The translations under genes were made by a program, and so were the position numbers. The notes beneath the pieces are model-generated. The model was given only the letters and a program-made list of their open reading frames with translations. It made no database searches and was not told where the DNA came from. A stretch of 21,314 nucleotides of DNA from a virus. This document shows, in pieces, positions 1 to 7,146 of this stretch. The first letter of the stretch is position 1, and every line of letters begins with the position of its first letter. The stretch lies in IMG/VR virus record IMGVR_UViG_3300032294_000487, positions 1 through 21,314 of that record; one strand, written 5' to 3'.

Positions 1-1196
1 AGTTATTTGAGATTCCTGTATTTTTAAATAACTTTACAAATGCAAATGTATTAAACATCCAATATGCCAATTCAGAGACTTACTTAGGGGGAGTTCAGGT
101 TGCAATAAGCAATAATTTCAATAATGCTTATTTGGCTTCAATTGCAAACAATGCAAACAAAGTTAACATAGGTGGAATAAATCTAAGTTCTGTTTTTGAT
201 AAGTATGCAGCTATATTAAAAGATTCTGGACTTGGCAAAGATTTTAAAGAAGTTATTAAAAAAGTTTTAACTCAGCAGTTATACTTGGCTAAAGAGCAAG
301 ACATAACTTTATCTTTAGATGATTATTTGATAGAGAATGACACTTATATTTTTGGTACAATAGATTCTAGATTAAAAAGAAAAAGTATTTTTACACAACT
401 CAAAAATATTAAACCAAAATTAAGAACAATTATTGTTGAAGGTGCCGGAACAGTAAGAAATTTTGCGAAAGTAAAACTAGAATCTAATGAACAATTAGAG
501 AATAGAATAAAGAAAAAACTTGGATTTTTTATAAAGCAAGAAGATGTTGATAGACTACTTAATAAACTAGAAGATTTATTCATTGGATTAGATCATTTAG
601 TATTTACAAATATGGGAAATCTAAATATTGATTCTTTACTTTTATCTTTAGCTGTCACTAGAGCCGACCCTGGTTCTGGGAAAGCAAGAGAAAATAAATA
701 TAAAGAGGAATTAACACAAAAAAAACTGAGATTAGGAGAAGGTGAACAATTTGATCCTTTAGGATCTGAAATATCAAAACAAGAAGAATACTTTAATTTA
801 GCAAATATGATGTTTACTTTGTTTGATATAAGAACTTTAGATGATAATAAAGGTCTTGACCAGGGCGTAGTATTCAAGCCAAAGCAATTCGGATTGAGCC
901 AAGAGAACATAGCAGCAGAACTTTGGAATGCATTGAATTCACAGCAAATAAAACTAAACATCAAAACTTTGCCATTCTTTCACTTAGCAACATATAGATT
1001 ATTAAACTTCAAGCCATGCTTCCTCTTCTCTAAGCAAGTAACTCCTATAAATATTAACTCAACAAACAACTCAACTAATTTAGACTTCTTCAGCGGACTC
1101 TATAATATTGCAGCAATTAAACATGTAATAAACACAAGAGAGTGTTACTCTCAATTCATGTTGCAGAAGAACGTAGGCAGCGGATACAGGTTGTAA
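1..1196 (+). CDS. Putative baseplate hub protein, C-terminal part (5' end outside window)
   Basis: The reading frame is open from the first bases of the window (first full codon at 3), so the start lies upstream; a TTG at 132 could serve as a start but there is no reason to prefer it. About 398 codons are visible. The body is charged and helical (Lys/Glu/Leu-rich), followed by a beta-rich tail with TLPFFHLATYRLL and then SGLYNIAAIKHVI...QFMLQKN near the end. A final 'GLY.I..(I/V).H.I....F...' strand pattern resembles the C-terminus of phage hub proteins (gp27/gpD/Mu gp44 type), and the next gene is the spike, which is where a hub gene is expected. The hub call is inference from position and a weak pattern; no domain is certain. 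Phe codon choice switches from TTT to TTC after about position 865. Confidence 0.5.
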   Translation, partial: LFEIPVFLNNFTNANVLNIQYANSETYLGGVQVAISNNFNNAYLASIANNANKVNIGGINLSSVFDKYAAILKDSGLGKDFKEVIKKVLTQQLYLAKEQDITLSLDDYLIENDTYIFGTIDSRLKRKSIFTQLKNIKPKLRTIIVEGAGTVRNFAKVKLESNEQLENRIKKKLGFFIKQEDVDRLLNKLEDLFIGLDHLVFTNMGNLNIDSLLLSLAVTRADPGSGKARENKYKEELTQKKLRLGEGEQFDPLGSEISKQEEYFNLANMMFTLFDIRTLDDNKGLDQGVVFKPKQFGLSQENIAAELWNALNSQQIKLNIKTLPFFHLATYRLLNFKPCFLFSKQVTPININSTNNSTNLDFFSGLYNIAAIKHVINTRECYSQFMLQKNVGSGYRL

Positions 1197-1197
1197 A

Positions 1198-2376
1198 ATG
1201 GAAATTAGAAAAGCATTAGTGGAACCTTATAGAAACAGATCGGGCACATCTCCCGACGCTGGACCAGTAGTTATTAATGCTGTTCTAAGGCCAGACAATC
1301 TTCCAGTCCAAGTAATATACACCTCGCCTACTTACCAGAGATACTTTTACGGTATGTTTGCTCCTCCCGCTGTAGGCTCAGAGATTTTAATTACCTACGA
1401 TAAGGATAAAGACGAGTATTACTACATCAGCACAATAGTCGATCATGCATTAGATTTAGGAATTATATCAAAAGACTCAGAAGGTAATGCCGCCCCTCTT
1501 TTTAGGGAGTACAAGGCTTACGATGATGAGGGTAGACCAACTGCAATGTTCTTTAAAAATGAGAAGAACGCAGGACTTAAAATAACAAACTACTACGTTT
1601 CAGGTGATCCAGTAATCAACGAAGTTCAGGTTAAGAGCAGCAAGGGAAGTAAGCTTATCTTGTCAGATTCCCCTGCTGCTGAGTGTGTGGTTCTTCGTAA
1701 TTCAGAAGGGGATGGGATTACGATAGGTGGAGATATAAACATCCCGTTCATACCTAAGTTTGATTTTATTCACCGTGGTATCGTATTTAATAGCTTAATG
1801 GGCCAACAATCTATAGTTACTAATGGCTCATACGAAGTTTCTATTACGGACGGCAGGGATGTAACAATTAAAAATGATTCAAAGGGCACTTTCAGAGCGT
1901 ATAAAGCAGATGCTCAAAACATAGGTTCAGCGGACCCTGAGTACCAGTACGGAAACATAAATTTAGTAAGTAAGTACCGTGATATTAATATCTATACAGA
2001 CAATCCAGCCCCTGCTTCCGGGCTAAGAGAGAGTAGCGTCTATGTCACTACCCAGTATGGAGTAATTCAAATTAAATCTGGTGGCGGGGTAACAATATTT
2101 AACTTAGATCCGACTAAAAAGATAACTGTACAGTCTGCGGGGGGTATTGATCTTCTTGCCGAGTCAGGAGATATAAACATTAGAGCTAATGCTGGCAATG
2201 TTAATATAAGTTCACAGGCTAACACTAACATTGTAGCAAATACCAACTTAAATGCGGCAGGAAATACAGCGACTAATATAGGCATTAGTTCTCCGCTTAA
2301 CCTAAATAGTGGTGTAGCGATTCCAGCTTCTGAGCCTACTCGCCTACAACCCAAATTAAACGTAAAAGGTAAGTAA
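1198..2376 (+). CDS. Baseplate central spike protein (gp5/gpV/VgrG-like, no lysozyme domain)
   Basis: Likely forms the trimeric membrane-piercing spike under the baseplate hub. Residues about 15-85 look like an OB-fold: NAVLRPDNLPVQVIYTSP, then a YFYGMFAPPAVGSEILITYD stretch and YYYISTIVD, as in phage gpV/gp45 and gp5 N-domains. A middle beta region follows (about 90-300). Residues 308-370 fall into an eight-residue period (IDLLAESG, DINIRANA, GNVNISSQ, ANTNIVAN), the pattern of a triple-stranded beta-helix needle. At 392 residues it is longer than P2 gpV (about 210) and lacks the lysozyme domain of T4 gp5. No His-x-His iron site is visible at the C-terminus, so the tip may be capped by a separate protein. 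ATG lies one base after the upstream stop; its own stop overlaps the next ATG (TAATG). Confidence 0.82.
   Translation: MEIRKALVEPYRNRSGTSPDAGPVVINAVLRPDNLPVQVIYTSPTYQRYFYGMFAPPAVGSEILITYDKDKDEYYYISTIVDHALDLGIISKDSEGNAAPLFREYKAYDDEGRPTAMFFKNEKNAGLKITNYYVSGDPVINEVQVKSSKGSKLILSDSPAAECVVLRNSEGDGITIGGDINIPFIPKFDFIHRGIVFNSLMGQQSIVTNGSYEVSITDGRDVTIKNDSKGTFRAYKADAQNIGSADPEYQYGNINLVSKYRDINIYTDNPAPASGLRESSVYVTTQYGVIQIKSGGGVTIFNLDPTKKITVQSAGGIDLLAESGDINIRANAGNVNISSQANTNIVANTNLNAAGNTATNIGISSPLNLNSGVAIPASEPTRLQPKLNVKGK
2146..2289 (+). repeat. Octapeptide repeats of the spike needle
   Basis: Six consecutive in-frame units of eight codons (residues 317-364 of the spike protein), with hydrophobic residues and Asn/Gly at fixed places: IDLLAESG, DINIRANA, GNVNISSQ, ANTNIVAN, TNLNAAGN, TATNIGIS. 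The repeat is visible in protein but not as near-identical DNA. T4 gp5 has an analogous VxGxxxxx octad repeat that winds three chains into a needle. Confidence 0.7.
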
Positions 2377-5063
2377 TGGCAGCTTTTGATTTTAATGTCT
2401 TCAATTCAGTTCTTGGTGCTGGGGGAAATCCCCTAGGTGCTGTAGGAACGGCATTTGGAGTTCCTAGCTGCTTACTTAACTTGGGGCTACAAGCATTAAG
2501 ATTAATTCCTACTCCCATTCTAATCTTAATCTTAAAATCATTACGTTCGGGAATGAGAGCAGCCAACTCTGTATTAGAGAGTATATTTGGTGGGTTGAGA
2601 GATTTTTTGCATCATATAGGAATTTTAACTGATGATGGCGAATTTGTACTATTTTCTAAATCCGGAGGTTTGGGTACTGTCGGAGATATAATTGGAGCAC
2701 TTGCCGCACTTACAGGATTCCTTGCAGCACTGGGTGGAGTAGCTGGAGACTTGTACGCTAATTATCAGAATGTATCCCAGTATATCGAGCAAGTTAGAGA
2801 TTGTTTAAGCGGTTACAAAAACTTTAGACGCCTCCAAGAAAACGGGCTAGATGAAACTCTGCCAATGGACCCACAAGCTTTTCAAGACTATGTAGAAAGC
2901 AGCCTGGGACCATCTCTTTACGAAGCTGAAGCAGCTATAGACTTCATCAATCGAGCGACTGTAGTCGTAGATGATATAAACAGTATTGTATCCGAGCGCA
3001 GAGCTAACCCTAGCTTAGAGCCGCTGTTTACTGAAGATGCTTGCCAATTCCTAGCGGGGACCATCATAGCTAATTCTTGCGTACTCACTCAACCTCAACT
3101 ATCGGCTACTGCTGAGATATTCCGCCTTAATTTTGGACCACCAAAATCAAGCAAGGGTCAATTCATTCTATCAAACGACGGATTGTATTTTGATTCTCAA
3201 ACTAGCGGTATTACTCCAGCATTAACATATCTTCGATCTGAGAAGAATAAACTCAATAAGGGCGATTTGTGGAAGATGACCCACAACCCCAATCTTGGTG
3301 GAAGAGGACAAGCATTCTCAATTAATGATCTAAAGTCTTACGTCAATACAATTTTAGATCCTAATGTAATAAGCGAAACACAATCTCTTAGAAATTACTA
3401 CGATGCTGACGGATTCCTGCAAGAGTTAATTGGAAACAGAAACAAGAGACTGTATGACCTCTCTGCTCAAGTATCCGAGCTAGAGTCTGGGGGAGCATCC
3501 CAGGTAATCGTAAGGAATCTAAAGCAATCCATTGTATCAGAAAATGCAAGACTTCTTGCACAGATTAACAAGCGCAAGAAACAAATTCAATTAGCTGTAG
3601 AGCTTCCAAAAATTTACAACACTCGGGTAGAGTATCAAGTAGGTCAAGTACCGATTAATGACTTCTCGTATCTTGCAGGAGCTAATATCAATTTTGACAT
3701 TGAACGTCAAAAAGCTATGGTATTCAGCCAAGTAGATATTTCGGGTGTTGTATCACCACTCCCTGTACAGTCTGTATTTGTACAAACCAAAGTATCAACT
3801 GACACTTCCCGCCTTGAACATTTAATTATCCCTGAGATTGGAGACGGGGCAATCATATTTGATGGTAGTGGGGCTTCGGCTATTGATGGAGTAATTCTAC
3901 AGACTGAAAACTTTTTAACTACGGATTCTCTGATAGCTATGTACAACTTCCTAGATACAGACATAGAAGCACCATCTTCTACTGCCTTCCTATCTAGAAA
4001 CTCAGCATCTCAATCGAATCAACTGTATGGGCAATTAGTCGCTAAGTCTGCCGCTGATGTATTTAAGGGTGGATTAGGCATTGCTTACTTTGACGGCATA
4101 ACCAAGAACTCCAACACTACCCCGTCCTCTGTATCGGCTCTAGGAGCCTATTTCCGCCTCCCCAACGCCCCGCCATTGGACGATCTCCTGCAAAACAACC
4201 AAGGGGCCACGATAGATTTCTGGACTCATATTCCCGACATATTTACTAGTAGCGGAGTAGGCAACGTATCTAGCCTTTACCGATTAGTACTGGCGAATGA
4301 GAACGTAGGGTTTAATGGTACAGCTAGCTCTACAGATTCTGAGTATGTAACTAATTCACTAGGGACTGACGCTGTACGGGGATTCATTCTTGGGTTTACT
4401 AGGGATCGCAGATTAGTATCAGGCCTACCAGCCTCAAACAGCCAATCTCTTAATCCGGTATCTTCAACCAGTTTCTTCCTTGCCCCAACTCAATCAATTT
4501 CTGCTTCAGCCGCTACGCTTATTAACAGATCATTCTTTGATGGTTTGGACTGTAAGGCATCCACTACATACCACTCTATGGTTAAATCACTTAATCAAGA
4601 AATGGTTGATTGCTCATCAGACTTTTGTCACTTCTCAATTACCCTCAATCCACAATCTGATAAGCTTACTCTATACTTTGACGGGCAAGAAGTTGCTACT
4701 TCCTCTCTATCCTATGTGTTTGGAATCCCAGAAGGTACGATGCCTAACTTGCCAAATTTAGCCGCTGCTAATAGCTTTGAATATAATTTAACTAGCCCAA
4801 CTGAATTAAATAGCGGACCAAAATTAAATAACCCAGGAACCAATTTCAAGGTAACCCCTTGGATTGTTGGTGGGGGATATACTGATGGATTCCAAAAAGG
4901 AAACTTCATGGGGGGGCAATACGGCGGACTAATAAGCGGCCTGAGAGGGTATCTAGGCAGTGTAAAGTTCTATTCTAAGCCTCTCACGCAACAAGAAGTA
5001 TTAAACAACTACAATACTCATAAAAATTTCTTTAAGAACATAGATACTTCTAAGTTGAGTTAA
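2376..5063 (+). CDS. Baseplate-region protein with hydrophobic N-terminus, coiled coil and C-terminal LamG-like domain
   Basis: An 895-residue protein of unknown exact role. Residues 1-60 are Gly/Leu/Ile-rich and contain a very hydrophobic helix (LIPTPILILILKSL); a second hydrophobic Gly/Ala helix lies at about 88-125 (DIIGALAALTGFLAALGG). Residues about 356-412 look like a short coiled coil (LYDLSAQVSELES to IVSENARLLAQINKRKKQI). From about 515 to the end the pattern fits a LamG/concanavalin A-like jelly-roll: SLIAMYNFLD, ATIDFWTHIPD, DKLTLYFDGQEVATSS, and the common closing strand GYLGSVKFYSKPLTQQEV followed by NNYN. LamG domains usually bind glycans or mediate adhesion, so this may be a surface-binding part of the baseplate; that is inference. 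It sits between the spike and gp25 genes and overlaps the spike stop by one base (TAATG). The LamG call is much firmer than any role. Confidence 0.68.
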   Translation: MAAFDFNVFNSVLGAGGNPLGAVGTAFGVPSCLLNLGLQALRLIPTPILILILKSLRSGMRAANSVLESIFGGLRDFLHHIGILTDDGEFVLFSKSGGLGTVGDIIGALAALTGFLAALGGVAGDLYANYQNVSQYIEQVRDCLSGYKNFRRLQENGLDETLPMDPQAFQDYVESSLGPSLYEAEAAIDFINRATVVVDDINSIVSERRANPSLEPLFTEDACQFLAGTIIANSCVLTQPQLSATAEIFRLNFGPPKSSKGQFILSNDGLYFDSQTSGITPALTYLRSEKNKLNKGDLWKMTHNPNLGGRGQAFSINDLKSYVNTILDPNVISETQSLRNYYDADGFLQELIGNRNKRLYDLSAQVSELESGGASQVIVRNLKQSIVSENARLLAQINKRKKQIQLAVELPKIYNTRVEYQVGQVPINDFSYLAGANINFDIERQKAMVFSQVDISGVVSPLPVQSVFVQTKVSTDTSRLEHLIIPEIGDGAIIFDGSGASAIDGVILQTENFLTTDSLIAMYNFLDTDIEAPSSTAFLSRNSASQSNQLYGQLVAKSAADVFKGGLGIAYFDGITKNSNTTPSSVSALGAYFRLPNAPPLDDLLQNNQGATIDFWTHIPDIFTSSGVGNVSSLYRLVLANENVGFNGTASSTDSEYVTNSLGTDAVRGFILGFTRDRRLVSGLPASNSQSLNPVSSTSFFLAPTQSISASAATLINRSFFDGLDCKASTTYHSMVKSLNQEMVDCSSDFCHFSITLNPQSDKLTLYFDGQEVATSSLSYVFGIPEGTMPNLPNLAAANSFEYNLTSPTELNSGPKLNNPGTNFKVTPWIVGGGYTDGFQKGNFMGGQYGGLISGLRGYLGSVKFYSKPLTQQEVLNNYNTHKNFFKNIDTSKLS

Positions 5064-5065
5064 TT

Positions 5066-5530
5066 ATGGCAATAAATTCAAACAGCAATCTTTATGGAGT
5101 TGGGGTAATTAAAAACCCTAGCAACCTCACTAAAAGAAGCATTGATAAGCTGTTTGGCCTTAGATTTCCTATGGGGGATGTGGATTCCGGCACCTTCTTA
5201 AAGAAATCTTCTGGGTTAAATGCTGTTAAGTCTCATTTGAGACAGTTACTTCTAACTAATAGAGGCGAAAGGGTGATGTTACCTGCTTACGGAACTAACC
5301 TGCGACGCTACCTAATGGAGCCGCTAGATCAGGCTACTTTGTCCAGCATCAAGAGAGAAATCTTTGAATCTATCAGACGATACGCCCCTAATGTCTCTTT
5401 AGATAAAATTCAAGTATTCCCTGGGAGAACAGAAACTCTTGAGGGTGGGCATTTCATTACGATAAAGTTGTTCTGCACTTTATTGGATGAAGATAGCATA
5501 AATTTTGATATCAACGTGGAAATACGATAA
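5066..5530 (+). CDS. Baseplate wedge protein, gp25/gpW family (lysozyme-like fold)
   Basis: A 154-residue protein of the GPW/gp25 family, part of the baseplate wedge where it helps start sheath assembly. The family signature is clear: SGLNAVKSHLRQLLLTNRGE with the following RVMLPAYGTNLRRYLMEPLD, that is the 'T.RGERvm.P.yGt.L...l.ep' block at about residues 48-90, then the helix SIKREIFESIRRYAPNV and a final strand pair. Length is in the usual range (T4 gp25 is 132, P2 gpW 115), with about 30 extra residues at the N-terminus. The ATG lies two bases after the previous stop, and its stop overlaps the next start (TAATG), so it is probably translationally coupled to the gpJ-like gene. Gene order W then J is conserved in P2, Mu and many other phages. 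Confidence 0.93.
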   Translation: MAINSNSNLYGVGVIKNPSNLTKRSIDKLFGLRFPMGDVDSGTFLKKSSGLNAVKSHLRQLLLTNRGERVMLPAYGTNLRRYLMEPLDQATLSSIKREIFESIRRYAPNVSLDKIQVFPGRTETLEGGHFITIKLFCTLLDEDSINFDINVEIR

Positions 5531-7146
5531 TGGCATTCAAAGGCACAGTAACCTCCGATTTTATGAAACTTGTCAGCGTTAATGACGCCGATAAAGAAAA
5601 TCAAATTAATTTTGCTTCAACAGATTTCGTAACACTTCGAAACTCGTTAATTAATTACATTAGGGCCGTATACCCACTAGATTATAATTACTTTGTGGAG
5701 TCTGATTTTGGGATGGTCCTCATTGAGCTAGTTGCTTACATGGGGCATGTACTTTCATATAAAGCAGATTATCTAGCTAATGAAAATTTTATCCGTACTG
5801 CTCGGGATAGAAATAGTGTAAAAGATCTGTTGCAACTAATTGGCGTAAGAATGAAGGGTCCGATAGCTGCCGCTGCCGATGCTAAATTAACTTTAGCCTC
5901 CATTCCGGGTTTAAGCAACCCTGGGGAGTACATTCAAATTACGCCACAGAATAGAGTAATTACTATAACTTCTCCTGAAGACGGACTTCCAATAACTTTT
6001 ACACTTTACAAAGTTGCTGCGGATGGGGATATTGATGTAGCTAATTCTACAGGGGATATAAACTTATTTGACGCTGAGAGATCATCCACAACTGTATTCA
6101 ATAATTTAGTACTCTTAGAAGGGTCGTTGGTTGTCGATACTGGGACTTTTGCGGACACAGAAGCATTGAAGAGCGTAAAGCTACAGCAATCTCCAGTAAT
6201 TGAGGGTAGCGTTCAAGTTTTCGTAACAAGCCCAGGTAACACCAATGGAATTTACAAGCAAGTAAATAATATCTTTTATGCTTCTGGCACGGATGCGAAA
6301 GTATTCCAATTGATATCAGATGATGATTACGGGGCTACCGTAGTATTTGGCGATAATAATGTTGGCAGGAATCCATCTATTGGAGATCAATATACAATTA
6401 CTTATAGAGTAGGTGGAGGTACTAGAGGTAACATAGGGCAAGGGCTTTTGAACGCTCAAATAACAACGGCAAACTATACCAACCCAGACGGTAATCTAAC
6501 AATCGCAGGTATTCCAGGAACAGTCCAGAACACATCAAAAGGAACTGGAGGCTCTGATGCTGAGACACTAGAGAATGCGAAGAGGTATGCCCCTTTAGCT
6601 TTTAGAGCACAGAGCCGACTTGTGACATTAGATGACTACAAAGCTTTCGTAAATAACTACATCAGTTCTTACGGGTCTATTGGTAAAGCCACTGCTGCGA
6701 CAAGAAGAGCTTATTCCTCAGCTAACGTAATAGACATTTTTGTCTTAGAGAAAGCAAATAACCTACAGCTAAGAAAAGCTACCCCTGAGTACAAGAGACA
6801 GCTTCTGGAGGCCATGCAAGACAGCAAAATGCTTACCGACGAGTTAGTAGTAGTCGATGGGTTGATCAGAACGCTAGACCTTAATATAACCTTAAGACTG
6901 GAGAAGAAGTACCAGTATCTTGAAGCTAATATACGCCAGCAAGTAAGAAATAAGATAGAAACTTTCTTTAATATAGACAATACTGATTTTGCAAAAGCAT
7001 TCAATCCAGAAGATTTAATGTACAGTATTTTTGAAGTACCTGAGGTTAGATACGCCACAATAGATAATGTAAAAGAATCTATAAAAGTTGATTTCAACGA
7101 AATAGTTCAATTAAACAACTACACTTTAAACATTACTTATGTCTAA
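5530..7146 (+). CDS. Baseplate wedge protein, gp6/gpJ (Baseplate_J) family
   Basis: A 538-residue wedge protein that should form the inner baseplate ring with the gp25-like protein. The N-terminal block FVTLRNSLINYIRAVYPLDY, then FVESDFGMVLIELVAYMGHV and YKADYLANENFIRTARDRNS (residues about 30-105), is typical of T4 gp6/gpJ-like proteins. A beta-rich middle contains VFGDNNVGRNPSIGDQYTITYRVGGGTRGN (given here in two parts: VFGDNNVGRNPSIG, then YTITYRVGGGTRGN). The family's GGSDAETLENAKRYAP and LVTLDDYKAFV elements follow at about 338-375. The C-terminus has helices and a gp6-like end. The start overlaps the gp25 stop; the end overlaps the next gene by eight bases. Length is intermediate between P2 gpJ (about 300) and T4 gp6 (660). 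Confidence 0.93.
   Translation: MAFKGTVTSDFMKLVSVNDADKENQINFASTDFVTLRNSLINYIRAVYPLDYNYFVESDFGMVLIELVAYMGHVLSYKADYLANENFIRTARDRNSVKDLLQLIGVRMKGPIAAAADAKLTLASIPGLSNPGEYIQITPQNRVITITSPEDGLPITFTLYKVAADGDIDVANSTGDINLFDAERSSTTVFNNLVLLEGSLVVDTGTFADTEALKSVKLQQSPVIEGSVQVFVTSPGNTNGIYKQVNNIFYASGTDAKVFQLISDDDYGATVVFGDNNVGRNPSIGDQYTITYRVGGGTRGNIGQGLLNAQITTANYTNPDGNLTIAGIPGTVQNTSKGTGGSDAETLENAKRYAPLAFRAQSRLVTLDDYKAFVNNYISSYGSIGKATAATRRAYSSANVIDIFVLEKANNLQLRKATPEYKRQLLEAMQDSKMLTDELVVVDGLIRTLDLNITLRLEKKYQYLEANIRQQVRNKIETFFNIDNTDFAKAFNPEDLMYSIFEVPEVRYATIDNVKESIKVDFNEIVQLNNYTLNITYV

Noticed and set aside
344-964. Minus-strand open frames within the first gene, and other minus-strand frames elsewhere (for example 6711-7097 and 12387-12791)
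   Set aside because: All lie inside well-supported + strand genes, have no recognisable domain, and look like shadows of the AT-rich coding strand.
2376-2760. Holin or membrane protein, suggested by the two hydrophobic helices
   Set aside because: The helices belong to one long frame continuing into a LamG-like domain within the baseplate genes; a separate short membrane gene is not supported.
4480-4761. A 93-codon + strand frame inside the LamG-type gene
   Set aside because: It is out of frame within a gene with clear protein-level structure and has no domain of its own.
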